Shown in pieces: positions 1 to 11,600 of a stretch of DNA of 64,000 nucleotides. Source of the stretch: Ypsolopha sequella. Lineage: Eukaryota; Arthropoda; Insecta; Lepidoptera; Ypsolophidae. A model generated the notes under the pieces. The model ran no database searches. It saw nothing but the letters and a program-made list of their open reading frames with translations, and was not told where the DNA came from. The translations under genes and the position numbers were made by a program. Where the stretch lies: assembly GCA_934047225.1 (NCBI GenBank), contig OW204001.1, forward strand, positions 12,260,201 through 12,324,200. The letters are read 5' to 3'. Positions within the stretch are counted from its first letter, which is position 1. Each line of letters opens with the position of its first letter.

Positions 1-135
1 CGCTGTCGGGTTCTTTGTCGCAAGAACAATATAAACGGCCAGTGGCAGAAAGGGTTTATAAGTTTAATGAAAGTTTAAAAGGAATGCTGTCGCTTTCTTT
101 GTCAAGAACAATATAAGGGATGGCATCAATTTTGG
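1..135. repeat. Two-unit direct repeat, period about 84 bp
   Basis: GCTGTCG followed by TTCTTTGTC and AAGAACAATATAA occurs at about 2-34 and again at 86-116. The second unit continues into AATATAAGGGATGGCAT, a string also seen near 4,351. This is probably the cut end of a repeat that extends left of the window. No coding signal is seen. Confidence 0.5.
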
Positions 136-585
136 CCGTAACTCTTATATTGAAGGTGTTCTGTGGAAGCACTCGATGCTGCATGGCAGAGATATTTTTC
201 CTAGCCCAAAGCAAAAGAAGAAATATTTTTCACTGATTGGTGGATCCGACCGGTTTAATATAACAATGAATTGAGCTGATACAGCGCAGAAAAACGGATT
301 TGATTGATTTGATTTCAAAATATGGTTTTGCAATATTATTGTTGTTACTTGGCAGTTACTTGGCAGTATCGAAAAAGCGACGTATTTAATAACGTATTTA
401 GTTACTTGTAAAAGAGTTTGTGATGTTGTAATTAGCTTACTGTATTACCAAAGGAAGAAGATAATTTTTATTTTATTATAAATCTCTTTTATTAAGGCAA
501 ATAATAAAAACAAAAAAATTATCTTGAGGGGGGCCCCCATACAAAAAACTTTTTTCAGCGTTATTTGTTTTAACTCTATCGCTAT
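136..585. other. AT-rich stretch without recognised feature
   Basis: I see no coding pattern, tRNA or inverted repeat here. Short open frames look like chance in AT-rich sequence. Confidence 0.4.
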
Positions 586-862
586 ACAAGATGACTTTTG
601 TTTATATAGTCAAATTCATACTGCAGATTCGGTGATTGGTAAGGACCCAAGGTTCAATGACAATATTTGCAGAATACAAAAAAAAATTGTGCCTCTATCT
701 ATATCTACTGATTTACGAACAACTCCGATTCAATTTAGTATAAGAAGCAACAATTTCATTTTACGATTTTCACAAAACGGGGCATTGAACCTTGGTCCAG
801 TCTGACCACTTACCGAGTCTCCAGTATGAATTTGGTTACATATATAAACAAAGTCACCTTAT
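586..862. mobile_element. Diverged foldback element, third copy of the ACAAGGTGAC family
   Basis: The left end reads ACAAGATGACTTTTG and later CAAATTCATACTG. The right end carries the inverse, CAGTATGAATTTGG and then AAGTCACCTTAT. The middle also pairs (CCAAGGTTCAATGACAA against CATTGAACCTTGG). It matches the better copies at 1929-2192 and 42470-42733 but is clearly older. TATA flanks both ends. No coding capacity. Confidence 0.7.
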
Positions 863-1266
863 ACATATAATACCTTATTTTTTTTCAAAAAGTAGTTTTT
901 GGGTCTACTACAAGCAGAGAAATGAAAAAAAAAACGGTCTCGATTTCTCGACGAACCCAAAACATGGTAATTTGTATTACAAAGAATTTTACTGAAAAAG
1001 CTAGACCGACGGGAGAATTTATGCATTCAAATTCAAATCGAAAAGAAATCCTCACAGACAATAAAATAGTTGTCTAAGATGGGTTTTAGAACTTTTAGGT
1101 CCTAAAATAGTATAGTAAGCTAAAAATTCCTAAAGCTTGCACTTTTTCCCCCATTTAGGGTTCCTCTAAATAGGTACTAAAAACATTAAGGCCAAGACAA
1201 TTTCTCTTGAAGTCGTCGCGCTGTTCAAAAGTTCTAAAACTAACGAATCGATACAAAATCGATACA
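863..1266. other. No recognised feature
   Basis: AT-rich sequence without a reading frame or repeat that I can support. Confidence 0.35.
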
Positions 1267-1335
1267 AACTTTAGTGTTTATTTTTTAATTTTCTCCTAAA
1301 GTTACCAAATCCATCGCTTTGGGTACTCTAAATAT
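1267..1335 (+). repeat. Fragment shared with the SINE region near 48.6 kb
   Basis: AAATCCATCGCTTTGGGTAC and the following TCTAAATA closely match sequence just before the tRNA-like part at 48600-48660. It is probably the 5' part of the SINE-like unit whose tRNA-like part lies at 1690, separated by later insertions. Confidence 0.4.
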
Positions 1336-1376
1336 TATAGAATTAAATGAGACTTGAGGATAATTAATGATTTAAA

Positions 1377-1545
1377 TAAAAACGGCTCAGCTCAATACGT
1401 GTTATGATCGGGAAAGCCGACCAGTTTCAGGAGATTTAGACTGCCTTCATCTGGGCGAGAGAAGACGTTTACGCGACGACGTTACGCCTCACACAACTAA
1501 CTGGTCGGCTTTCCCGATCATAACACGTATTGAGCCGTTTTTATA
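1377..1545. mobile_element. Foldback MITE, arms about 47 bp
   Basis: The left arm runs from AAAAACGGCTCA through ATGATCGGGAAAGCCGACCA. The right arm is its near-perfect inverse, ending GAGCCGTTTTT. The left arm has an extra GCTCA. A spacer of about 70 bp separates the arms and there is no reading frame. A single copy is seen here, and no clear target duplication. Confidence 0.8.
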
Positions 1546-1689
1546 TAAATCTCTAAATATTATTTTATTTATAACGCCCTCTTGAGCGTTAAGTATGTGC
1601 ATTACTGGCTAGTGTATCAAGTGGGTAGTAACAAAAATTCGGTGTACATGCATAGTGAAAAAATTTAATGGGTACCTCACTTATTGTGT

Positions 1690-1850
1690 TGGTAGCACAC
1701 TTACCGTGTGCGTGTGGGCAAGAGATCGCAGTTTCAAATACTGATCCAGGAAACTTTTAATAAATATTCGTCTTACTTGTAACATGTTTATAATAGATCT
1801 TCTATAGTTTGTAATGCACGGTAAATAATATTTATTTAATCTACTGTGTT
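1690..1850 (+). repeat. tRNA-derived SINE-like repeat, copy 1
   Basis: A decayed B-box-like CAGTTTCAAATACTGATCC follows GAGATCGC. The tail, TTTGTAATGCACGGTAAATA and then AATATTTATT, matches the tail of the copy at 48600-48830. The head is too degraded to name the parent tRNA. Confidence 0.5.
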
Positions 1851-1928
1851 AACTGAAACCCATGAATTTATTCCGTAAATAAACGTTATTAATTGACTAG
1901 TTTGTCTTTAAATTTAGTTTTTATATAT

Positions 1929-2192
1929 ACAAGGTGACTTTTTGATCATCGTCCAAATTCATACTGGTGGCTTAGTAAGTGATCAGTATCATGCATCAGT
2001 AACAATTTTGGTGAAATTCGTAAAATGAAATTTCGACTCCCCATAGTGATTCACTCGGGACTGGAACTGAATTTATATGGGAAGCCGAAATTTCATTATA
2101 CGAATTTCACAAAAATTGTTACTGATCCAAGATACTGATCACTTATCAAGCCACCAGTATGAATTTGGACGAGGATCAAAAAGTCACTTTGT
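1929..2192. mobile_element. Foldback MITE, 264 bp, ACAAGGTGAC family copy 1
   Basis: Termini read ACAAGGTGACTTTTTGATCA and its inverse ending AAAGTCACTTTGT. The arms are about 125 bp each, with a short spacer near 2045-2075. The copy at 42470-42733 has the same length. TATA/TA flanks suggest a TA-type target. It has no coding capacity, so mobilisation would need a transposase from elsewhere (inference). Confidence 0.88.
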
Positions 2193-2199
2193 ATACACA

Positions 2200-2297
2200 C
2201 TTAATAAAATAAAAAGCAAGTCACAATGTGACTGATGCCGGACCCAGGATAGGGCCCGAAATATATCTCACATTAACTTGCATTTTATTTTATTAAG
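2200..2297. repeat. Small inverted repeat, arms about 22 bp
   Basis: CTTAATAAAATAAAAAGCAA is inverted at the right end as TTGCATTTTATTTTATTAAG. The loop has two short GC-rich palindromes (CCGGACCC and GGGCCC). It directly abuts the foldback at 1929-2192. Confidence 0.6.
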
Positions 2298-2303
2298 TAT
2301 GTT

Positions 2304-2329
2304 TATATATATATATATATATATATATT
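2304..2329. repeat. (TA)n microsatellite
   Basis: About 13 uninterrupted TA units. Confidence 0.9.
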
Positions 2330-2687
2330 TTATTCCGTAAAACCTACCCTTGACAGGCACTAATAAAACTTTCATGTGCATTTTACTTTATTCCGTTTTC
2401 CAATAACTATCAAAGATGGCCGTTATAAAGGCAATAAAGGTTCCGATTTATTCAGGTTGGAACCCTTTCACAGTTCATCGTCCGTCCCCCCATTTACATA
2501 AAATTGTTAGTTTTGGGGAGTTCGCTATTTGTGGAACCGTTACTTGGATTTTATGGATATAGAAATGTGACACTGATTTGACAAAGGTAAACCTATAAGA
2601 TCTTATGAGTATTGAAGTTTTTCTATGTTAAGGGTGTTCAAACAAAGTTTGCTTATAGTCCAGTTAATGAAAGATTTGAGGTCGAAT
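2330..2687. other. No recognised feature
   Basis: No supported frame or repeat. Confidence 0.35.
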
Positions 2688-2895
2688 TAAGGACCGGTTC
2701 CGCCAAACATGCTTTCGCGTTTGGAAAATTTAGCATTTAAAATCAAAATATTTTCAACAAATAAAATTTGTGAAATTAATTAAAAAGTAACACTTACGTA
2801 CATTATGTATTTTTCAGATTTGTCACAAATGTCACAATCTACGAGAAAAAAAATCTGAAAGATCACAATAATCACGGAAAACGTCATTTGGCGTT
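2688..2895 (+). repeat. Interspersed repeat, copy 1 (CGCCAAACATGCT family)
   Basis: It shares CCGCCAAACATGCT, AATTTAGCAT, TACATTATGTA, TATTTTTCAGATTTG and TCTGAAAGATCAC, in order, with 28654-28862. Class unknown; no terminal repeats seen. Confidence 0.6.
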
Positions 2896-3752
2896 GTAAC
2901 TAGTATGGTCGATTCACTGATCTAACTATAAAATAAAATATTTTTTAGCGAGTAAAGAATTGAAAGTAGCCTTTCCAAACTTTTATTAATATTTTTGAAT
3001 TAATATCTAATAATATCGTAACCATGATAGAATAGTACATTACGATACGAGAGCGATGAAACGTTTTCTGACGAGTGTGAGTGAATTCATATTATTTTCA
3101 TATTATTGACACTCCCCCCTCCCGGAAGAACATATTTTTTTAAATTATTCCAAAGTAATTAGACCACTGATCTTACTAATATTGTTCTTAGGAGTGGTCT
3201 AATGATTTTGGTTTATTAAATATATTTATCAGTGTTTATTTTGAATAAAAAAAAATCTGTTAGTTTACTGATATATTCCTAATTTTCACCCAGTGTACAT
3301 TTAATCCAACCTTCTCCATACAAACATTCTTGACTATTCTGAAATTCTACTGACTGAAATTTGACTATTTTCTTCAATAGCTCAGAATAATAATAATAAA
3401 AAATGTAAGTCAAGTGTTTCGTAATAGTTCTTATTGAAAGAAAAAGGGCTGCCCAGGAAAAACAGTTTTCCATGATATTTCGGGGATTTCACTGATTTTT
3501 GGTTTGCCTTTCAACTTTTAAGGCGATATGCGAAGAAAATACGGGTGTTTCTTTTCTGTGTATTTCATGAAATACACGGAAAATTATAATTAGTTTCTGG
3601 TATATGCATTTTGACTATATAATCTAGGATTTTGAAATTGGAAAACTTGTTTGGATAAATTTTCCTCGATAGAAATAATTGTTGAAATTTCAAACACACT
3701 TTTTCTCCTCGTTTGACGAATAGGAACCATATACAGAACTCAAACATATTTT
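2896..3752. other. Mostly unrecognised; small inverted repeat at 3159-3205
   Basis: ATTAGACCACTGATC and GAGTGGTCTAATGATT form a short hairpin near 3159-3205. Otherwise AT-rich with no supported gene. Confidence 0.4.
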
Positions 3753-3933
3753 ATGAGGTGTGTTTTAACAATATCAAGAGATTTGATATTTGAAATTTTG
3801 CTAGCTATTTTAGTTTTTTTAATAAAAATATAAAACCAACTTTTTTCCCTTTTGCCCTGAATCCGCCCCTCTCGCACTGCGCGATTTTTTGCTTGGAGTG
3901 ACAGTGACAAAAATAAAATTCGCATAGCCTCTT
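3753..3933 (-). mobile_element. Diverged TTAAGGCG-family MITE fragment
   Basis: Read on the minus strand it follows the copy at 27725. GCAGTGCGAGAGGGGCGGAT, an AAAAAAGTTGG block, a GCAAAATTTC block and TGTTAAAACACACCT appear in the same order. The end reads TTAAGAGGCTATGCG instead of TTAAGGCGATATG. Confidence 0.6.
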
Positions 3934-4147
3934 AACACATCTGCTGCTCACCTTTAATTTATAAAACTTAAATTACACCACTGGTGTGTTTTTCAGCAGC
4001 AAATATGTTAAAATTACATCTCCAGTTGCTGAAAACCAAGATTAGGAAATTTCTTTTTCTTCTGAATAAAGTAGTAAAAACTATTTTCAAAATTTTATAT
4101 GAAATGGATTATTAATTATTAGTATTGTACTGATACCAAAACTACCA

Positions 4148-4345
4148 TTTTTAGAATTTTTGTCTGTCTGTCTGTATGTTTGTTCCATATTAACTCGAGA
4201 ACCACTCAACGGATTTGGATGCGGTTTTCTTTATTATCATCGTAGTGACTCTGGTCTACATAAGGGTTGTTGCTAAAATATTGTCCAAGCCGATAACGGG
4301 ACAGAGTTAAACGCGGGCGAAACCGCGTGTGGAAGGCTAGTACGA
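4148..4345 (+). repeat. Interspersed repeat with GAGAACCACTCAACGGATTT
   Basis: It has (TCTG)n, then AACTCGAGAACCACTCAACG, TCATCGTAGTGACTC, and a GGGCGAAACCGCG end. Related blocks lie at 16385-16530, 44463-44690 and 61118-61345. I recall this layout as frequent in lepidopteran genomes; the class is not resolved here. Confidence 0.65.
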
Positions 4346-4460
4346 AATAATATAAGGGATGGCATGAATTTAAGGTCGACTTTATTATAGTCGAATTCTT
4401 ACAAAGCGTGTTCCATTTTGAAACTTTGAAAGTTGAGCGTTGGTGTTAAAACTTAATTAG

Positions 4461-4841
4461 TTTTTCAATGCATGTGCTCGTAAAGGCCCACTTTTTCGAT
4501 TCGAAAGTCGATTATTTTGCCCTAGGGCTTTATTATTATTTTTTTTTTTATTTGTCTGCAATGGTTGGCTAACTTGCAGCCTTTCCTGTGTACCATAGAT
4601 GTTATACTTTTTTTCCACTGTTTAACGGCTCTGGATACAATCCTTTTGAGCCAATCATAATTTAAAGTTCACAAGATTATATTTGTTTTCATTTCCTCAC
4701 ACTATGCATTGAAAAACGTAGTATGATACACGGGCGTAAGAGCAATAAATTACTCGGTTACGTTTAAAACACTCGCTACGCTCGTGTTTTAAATCGTCCT
4801 CGTAATTTATTCCTTTGCGCCCTTGTAGCATAAACTACTAT
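4461..4841 (-). mobile_element. Composite hairpin element, copy 1 of 5
   Basis: One end is TTTTTCAATGCATGTGCTCG, followed by GTAAAGGCCCACTTTTT and a CCCTAGGGC palindrome. After TGCATTGAAAAACG comes a hairpin about 110 bp long. Its arms hold AATAAATTAC and its centre holds CACTCGCTACGCTCGTG. The unit ends GCATAAACTACTATA. Its parts recur together in four other copies. No reading frame. Confidence 0.85.
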
Positions 4842-5545
4842 AGTAGCCACTAGGAATTATAACGAGAGCGGAACTACGAAGAGAAGAAGTTCCCCAAAAT
4901 CGAACTAATGTAACTACTTTCTTCAGGTGGGTAAAGCTTATTCTTGAAAATGAATTTCAGTTAGGTAAAGAGTGGACAGTCGGCAGAATGTTGAACTTTA
5001 TTTCATTGAATTGTGCACGCGTGCCCCTCGTGCCATTCACTACTTCGAAAGGGCAACTCCTTTACACTACATTTTTCTATAGCACGTTTAAAAAAATAAC
5101 TCGAGGTTAAAATGTTTTTTTTTTTCGTTTTTCTTTATTTTATGAAACATAAACAGTGACAAGACAATCACATATAAAGATTAACACAAATAGACCTACA
5201 AGTACCAATTAATACAAAAAAAAAATCAAGAGTGACTTCACAAGACAAATTCGAAAACTAACTTACACAAACCATATCTTTTTGATCTCATATGAAATAT
5301 GAGAAATATGAGAATCTCTCTTATGAATATCTCATTATATCTCTATATTACTATCTCTATTATATCTCTTAGGAAATAAAAATGCTATTTACTGAGATAT
5401 AACAATGTGGTCCATAACACAAAACACACAAACGATTTAAAAAAATATTGGATAATAAATGTATACAAATTATAATTTACAATTAATAAATTACTAAGTT
5501 ATTTCCAAATATTTTACCCAACCCGGTATTCCACCCTACCTTTAA
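4842..5545. other. No gene; degenerate TATCTC/ATGAGA simple repeat at 5283-5372
   Basis: Repeated ATCTC and TATCTC units make a loose microsatellite. The remainder is AT-rich and featureless. Confidence 0.5.
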
Positions 5546-6103
5546 AGTAGAGCCACTGAGTGATGGCGCCTATGACGTTTAAATGCCTACAAAGTATTGT
5601 AATTATTTATAAGCAACTGTGAATTAAAAAAAATGTAATACTTCATTGTTGATAGTGATGTACTAATTGTTTCGGTTATTATTTTTCAAATTGAATGTTG
5701 CTTTATTGTGTAATAGAATTCGTATGGAAACAAAATTTTTTTTTTTTAAGTTTCTCATTTTTTATAGGTCGTGTTTGAGGTCGCCAAGTTACGCAATAAT
5801 ATTTAATTAAAAACAAAACAATGACGAAGTTAAACTAAACGAAAATAAATGATAGTAAAATACTTTTTTCGATTTAGATATTTAAACATCTCTTGGGGGC
5901 CCCGGGGCACTACACCGCATAGCCCTCCGATAGCTACGCCACTGGTTTTGGCACATTTTCCTTTTGTATCATTATGTTGAATGTTGAATGACGTGTCTAA
6001 TGTTGAGTAAACTCACACTTGATTTTTATTTTTAACCGAAATTTGAAATGTACCTCATCACTAAATGCAGCTGTCATAGGCGCCATCACTCAATGGCTCT
6101 ACT
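5546..6103. mobile_element. DNA-transposon-like element, 558 bp, TIR about 30 bp
   Basis: The left end AGTAGAGCCACTGAGTGATG and the following GCGCCTATGAC are inverted at 6072-6103, with few mismatches. The interior has poly-T and the GC-rich block CCGATAGCTACGCCACTGG but no transposase frame. Non-autonomous; no clear target duplication. Confidence 0.7.
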
Positions 6104-7834
6104 GTAGTTCCTATTTGGTAGTTTATAAATCATTCCTGCCATAGTTTTGGTCGGAAGGAATAATGTTTTGTTGCAAACACACAAAATTATAGTCCAGTAA
6201 ATAAGCTGGGAAAAAGTGTTAAATGTGGAAAAGTGGTGGAACAGCACCAACTTAAAAATTATTTTTTGCACGTGTTCTGTAGTCCCCCAGGAACATTCAT
6301 ACACATTAACCCTTTCATTATCTCCGAAAATGAGAAAGAAGGATTTTTTTAATTAATTGTATTTTTTTTATGAAAGCTACTTTTTGAGGGGTCAAACCCC
6401 TGTAACTTTCTCATTTTTGGAGGTATTAATGCAACTACAATGCAATGTAAACGAGGTAATGCAACTACAAAACACGTACTCGAAAAATAAATAATTTTTA
6501 AAATCAGTGCTGCTCCACGACTTTTTCACATTTTCCGGCTTATTTCCTGGAGTATTATCCAAATTTTGATAGAGCTCCATTAGTTTGAGCTCTATGGGTT
6601 TGAGTCTACTGGGTTTGGATGTTTATGTTTGGATCCGTCAAATTTATTTTACTTAAAAGCCTTCTGTCCCGCTGCGTTATTGGAGCTAAAATTTGACATG
6701 GAGGTAATATATAGAGATCAATAATTAAAAAAAAGTGTACTTATCTAAAATGATATAATGTATACACATACGACGTCCACTGTACACTAAAGAACCATTT
6801 AATCGCATAAACGTCACCAAAATTTTACATACAACTGTAACACAATATTCAAGTCTTAATTAGTCTAACACAAAAACGTCCATCTCATACGTAGAGCACT
6901 CTATCAAGCCAGCCAGTGAGATGAAGTGACTGGTATACTAATTAAATTGCCAAAGTAAGTGTCTATTTTTGGAGCATATCCATGTGTGGGATAATTTGGT
7001 TACGTAGGACAGAAAGGGTAGGCAAGTTCGTAAGTATAGTGCAATAAGGGCGTTTTGGGTTGCATCTACCATACTTTGAAGTAGCGTTATTCCTTATACC
7101 TAAAGGAGACGGCCAGTTCCCCATAAGCAAAATGCCTTAAGAGAGTAAACAAATATATTGTGGTCAATGATAAAGAACAAATTCAAAATAACACGGTTTG
7201 ACTATCCATTTAAAACGGACACCATCTTTTAATAACTTTTTATGATAAATCGTTTTTATTTTGAGGTTATTTTCATATGGCATTGCGAAAATAAACTTCA
7301 GCTGTAACAATGTTTCACGATGATTCTGATATATTTAAAAGGGTATGCTCGAATGTCAGTCGTAATTTAATCTCTATCAAAATCCAGAAGAAAAGCATGA
7401 ATCGTGAAATAAAAAGCTGTGACTGCCGATTGCGTCACGCATGACTCTTATCAAAGCACGCTGGAAGCGTAGTTTGTGGACTACTTGGTAGATGGCGCGC
7501 GCTTTCGTTTCGTTCGGTGTTCGCTCTCATGACCGGCTGCGACATTAAGTACTTATTTATTTTAATATATGTGTCCGTGTTATTATAAAAGTGAAACTAG
7601 CTACGAATAAATCTAACAAAAATTATAGTATAAATTGATTTCGTGTACGCGGTTAAGGCCGATTCTGGCCATCTCCTTTAAAGCGATTGAAGATGACGTA
7701 TCTAAAGTTGTAACATATAAAAACATTATCAACAACAAACGTTATTTATATCGATATACGCCAAAGAGCCTTGTCACTCTGTAGCTAGACTAGACAAAGC
7801 CAGTGTTTCTGTAAGCTGTCTGCAGACGTTCCGA
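6104..7834. other. No recognised feature
   Basis: 1.7 kb with scattered short frames only. I see no tRNA, long inverted repeat or protein family. Confidence 0.35.
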
Positions 7835-8248
7835 AATGGGGATCAACAGGCAAAGCTAATTACAGATGGCGCTAGCATAGATCCGGCCAATAAATATTAC
7901 GGTCCGGCTATGTCAAACTTTGTTGTTGTGTGTTCCGATTTTCCTACTGTTTTTCTCCAATATCTCGCGTTTTTTTTTCACTTCCTCTTATCACCTGTAT
8001 TCCAATAAGTTATATCTTCGGTATTGTTATAATGTTAATCATTTTTAATATGTGGTTCTTCGGGAATAAATTAACACAATTTTTAATGCAACCTGGTACG
8101 GCACACAAAGGCATAATTCCAAGAAATTAATTGAAAATCACAAAAAGCTACGCAAAAACCATAACAATGTACCAAAAATAACAGATTTTCTTGGCCAGAT
8201 CGACGATGCGCCATCTACAGGGATAATTTGGCAGTGTGGATCCCCATT
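7835..8248. mobile_element. DNA-transposon-like element, 414 bp, imperfect TIR about 40 bp
   Basis: The left end is AATGGGGATCAACA and then ACAGATGGCGC. The right end inverts as CAATGGGGATCCACAC, TGTAGATGGCGC. No transposase frame. The target duplication is not clear. Confidence 0.6.
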
Positions 8249-8945
8249 GACATATATTAATAACCATAGACTAAATAGAGTACAACCGTACCACAAGAGT
8301 TCTTATGGTACCATAAGAGCTGACACTATCCCTGTTTTCAATTGTGTAAAAGTAGGACATGGTGACAAATGTTTTAATAAATTTCAGTACCAGAGTGCTA
8401 GTACTTACTAGACCAGTCTTAGAAGAACAAATTTTTGAGGTTGTGGCATAGCATCTCGTAGATACAGACGGATGGATACTAAAGCCTCAGGAAAAATGGG
8501 TCCTTTTTTGGTTTGGGTACAGAACCCAAAAAATATCGTGGTCAGAACTCGTTACTTCTGTAACAAACATTGTGGTCTCATAAGTATTTCCCATAGATGT
8601 AGCCTATTGTTTTATCTGCAGATAGATTGGCAGACATTAAAATTTCACATAACAACGGGTCTAATTCTAAATCTGAGAAATACACAGTATTTTTACACCT
8701 CAAAATTTCACATTTTCACTGATCAGGTGTCACAAACGGTGGTTCAAAGCGTCGGGGCCCTCAGTTGGTTCTTTGTTTGTGTTGGTCACTGTATAATTCC
8801 AACGTGTGAAGTTTGACGTCTTTCTGAACGACGCGCGTCGCCGCATCCAAACTAAACACGGTACCATGTTTTGTTTCACATAAATAGATGGCGTTATTGA
8901 GGGCTTTTTCTTACAATTCTCTTAGATTCTTCTAATTCTCTTAGA
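8249..8945. other. No supported gene
   Basis: A 114-codon open frame spans 8472-8816, but its composition shows no family signature and it has no splice or regulatory context. I treat it as chance. Confidence 0.35.
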
Positions 8946-9350
8946 AGCCGAGCAGTGCCTCTAATTCGCTTAGATTAAATTTTGTTCAGGTGTGTTAATT
9001 CGAAAACCATTTCGAGATTTAGGTTTAATAAGCCGTATTTTAGAGTTTGTGGTTTCAGAAACCTCATGACGATGAATATTTTTACGAAAAAGCCGCAACT
9101 TCCATTTGCGTTCGTGTGACGTCACTTGAGAAATGGCTGTGTAGAGATGTGTCCTTTGCTATCAAGATAAATTTATAATAATTAGTAGACAGACAGAGAC
9201 AGACCACTTTTTTATTAGCAATCACACATTACAATCAGTATAATGTCTAAAGTTCTCAAGTGACGTCATATCGGACAATTCTGTAAAAAATAATACAAAA
9301 ATAATGGTTAATTTATAGACCAAAAAAATTAAAACTATGTCCTAAAATGG
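8946..9350 (+). repeat. TGACGTCA repeat family, uninterrupted copy
   Basis: It contains AATTCGCTTAGATTAAAT, GGTGTGTTAATTCGAAAACC, GTGACGTCACTTGAGAAATG, GACAGACAGAGACAGACCAC and CTCAAGTGACGTCATATCGG. The second copy runs in reverse at 17065-18787, where a 1.4-kb element splits it. The two TGACGTCA palindromes match the CRE octamer; any function is speculative. Confidence 0.75.
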
Positions 9351-10383
9351 CTTATGTCTGAAAAAAATTATTTAAAAGTATATTTTAGAAAATGAGCTAT
9401 GGGAATTGTTGAATTGTCATCCAAAGTTAATCCGATAATCCGAGCTGTATGGTGCAAATTAAATTTCCTGAACTACGAGTATATTGCATCTGTGGTCGTG
9501 TTTCCACTGGATAATCTAGGGGTCGTTGGTTCAAATCGTGTAATCCTGTGTTTCAAAAAAGAGCCTGATTACTTATTGTAAGTACGTATTGTATTCCCGG
9601 CACGCAGCTTTGTTTTGTCTTACAATATGTGTGACATTCTTATCCAAAGTAGTCCAATTTTCAAGATTTCCTTCTCATATTGCCTGATTCGGAATTTAAT
9701 TATAAAATATTCGTGCCCCAAATAAACCTAGATCGAGATAAGATCAACAATCCCGTATGTCGCATGGAATTCTTCGCAGTGTCCGAAGAAATAGAACAAT
9801 CGAGAGGGTGGTTGCACTCATCAATATGGGGAATTTAGCTTTACGACTTTTCGTCGAAACTTTCTCGTTGTCGCTTGCAATCTCATCTCGTGTGACTTCG
9901 GAATAGTTACTTGAACTTTGAGCTACTTTAGCGTATCGATCTATTCGGCTCTACACAGCAACACTCAAGATCTGAAAGGTACTTCGTAAAAAGCAGATTT
10001 GAGCAGCTTGAAAATACGCTTAGCCTATTACCACACATAAGTTATTAAAAGGATTATTATAGAGGACTAGGTTTTGCCCGCGGTTTTTGTGTCGTATCGA
10101 ATCTGTAAATATTTTGCAGACCATTCATTTTTCAGTACGTAGTTGACATGATTTTAGTTTGGAGTATTTGGGGTGTTTTTGGTTGTCATTATCTCTAATT
10201 TCATCCCTATGTAAAGCGTTTTTGCCGAGGCCAAAGACGAAGTTTTTTTTTTCGACTTTTCCGATTGACACTATTTTTTTGTTTTCTGAATTAATGGTTA
10301 CTCTGCTAACTGTCTTTGGGGGTCTTTGATAACTGATTTAATCCCCTAGTATAGTTTGTTTAGAGAGGCTAAAGGCCGAGCCG
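9351..10383. other. No gene; weak B-box-like site near 9521
   Basis: AGGGGTCGTTGGTTCAAATC resembles a tRNA T-arm or B box but has no A box or cloverleaf. It may be a SINE remnant. The rest is unrecognised. Confidence 0.35.
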
Positions 10384-10530
10384 CGTCTTTGAACGACACT
10401 GTTTCTTGTTCCCATGGAAACTGATTTATGGAATAAAAAGTAGTTTATATCCTATTCCGGGTCGAGAACTACACTTGTGCAAAGCTTCAGCCCAATCGGT
10501 TCAGTGGGTACGGCGTAAAGGAGTAACATT
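10384..10530 (+). repeat. Fragment of a common lepidopteran-type repeat
   Basis: Two phrases, GGAAACTGATTTATGGAATA then AAAAGTAG, and CCCAATCGGTTCAGTGGGTA then CGGCGTAAAGGAGTAACA, match a repeat I recall from many moth and butterfly genomes. A partial second unit (GGGAACTGATTTATGGGATA) follows at 10575. Confidence 0.6.
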
Positions 10531-10599
10531 ACATCAATTTTTTATAGGAACATGAAACCCCATTGCCATCCCACGGGAACTGATTTATGGGATAAAAAG

Positions 10600-10729
10600 G
10601 GGTTGCCAGCGTTAGTTAAAAGTACCAAGCCGCCGTGAGCCGGAGCGCGCTGACGCGTTCGCCGGCTGATATCTGAGCCCACATGAAAATTATTATTATT
10701 TTGGTACTTTTAATTAACGCTGGCAACCC
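10600..10729. mobile_element. Foldback MITE, 130 bp, arms about 28 bp
   Basis: GGGTTGCCAGCGTTAGTTAA then AAGTACC is inverted at the right end as GGTACTTTTAATTAACGCTG then GCAACCC. A GC-rich loop (CGCCGTGAGCCGGAGCGCGC) contrasts with the AT-rich surroundings. Confidence 0.8.
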
Positions 10730-11258
10730 TTTCCCACCACCCGATCGATTTAAAATTTTTTTTGGGTGCACAGGGAGTACAGAGCAACTGTTTGAAAAAA
10801 AAATAAAGTCGCTGAGGCCACATTTTTAATTGCCAGCAGGTGCAAGTTTGTATAGGTACAAAGTTTGTGCTTAGACAACTTATTATAAAAAGTAAGCATT
10901 ATAATTTATTTATTTATTTGTACATACGTATTACAGTGTACATATTTTTATGAAATTTTTGAATTACCTAATATTAAACTTTAAACTTTCGCGTTTTACA
11001 CATTATGGGTATAAGATTCGGGTCAAACATACAATATACTCGTACCTAAACGGTTATGTGCTTGACGTTTCGACGCCTCTGTAGGCTGTCGTGGTCACAA
11101 CTTGTGACCTAATTTTATTATGTCAATAAGTGATAATGATTGTAATGAATCTTTTCATACTGCCAGTTCAGATCGTTCTTTTGATAGCGCTATCAGCTAT
11201 TACGACGTTTTCAATAATGAGTTTGCTCGATTTCCCAAAAAATTCAACATTTGTCACA
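10730..11258. other. No recognised feature
   Basis: AT-rich, with a short TTTA run near 10905-10920. A 70-codon frame at 11120-11332 runs into the next repeat and is not supported. Confidence 0.35.
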
Positions 11259-11574
11259 TTAAGGCGCTACGGGAAAAAATCGTAATTTTTAGAACTTGCA
11301 TATCTACTTCAGTAAAGAATGTATTATTTTGATAAAATAGTATATTATTTTTGAGATCTTTTTTTAGGTATCTATTAGACAGAAACGTGATTGGAGAAAT
11401 TCGGCTCGATAAAAATATTTATTGAAATAAGGTCTTTTTTGACATCAATTCCCCTGGTTTTTTATATATGGACTGCAATTATACGCTACTTTTCCTCGAA
11501 TCCGTCCCTCTCGCATCGAGGGTGTTTTCGCATATGGAGTAATAGGGACGCTGATACTTTTACATATCGCCTTA
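11259..11574 (-). mobile_element. TTAAGGCG-family MITE, 316 bp, minus orientation
   Basis: Ends are TTAAGGCGCTACGGG and CATATCGCCTTA. Inside, on the minus strand, are AGTAATAGGGACGCTG in complement, the CGAGAGGGACGGATTC block and TTCTCCAATCACGTTTCTGT. It is the same family as 18879-19538 and 27725-28150, with a partly deleted middle. Confidence 0.8.
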
Positions 11575-11600
11575 TCGCGGACAGTATAAAGGCTTGTTAA

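Noticed and set aside
8472..8816. 114-codon plus-strand frame
   Set aside because: No family motif, no splice context, and composition like translated AT-rich DNA.
9100..9275. CRE-type promoter from paired TGACGTCA sites
   Set aside because: The sites belong to a repeat family found twice in the window; no gene starts nearby.
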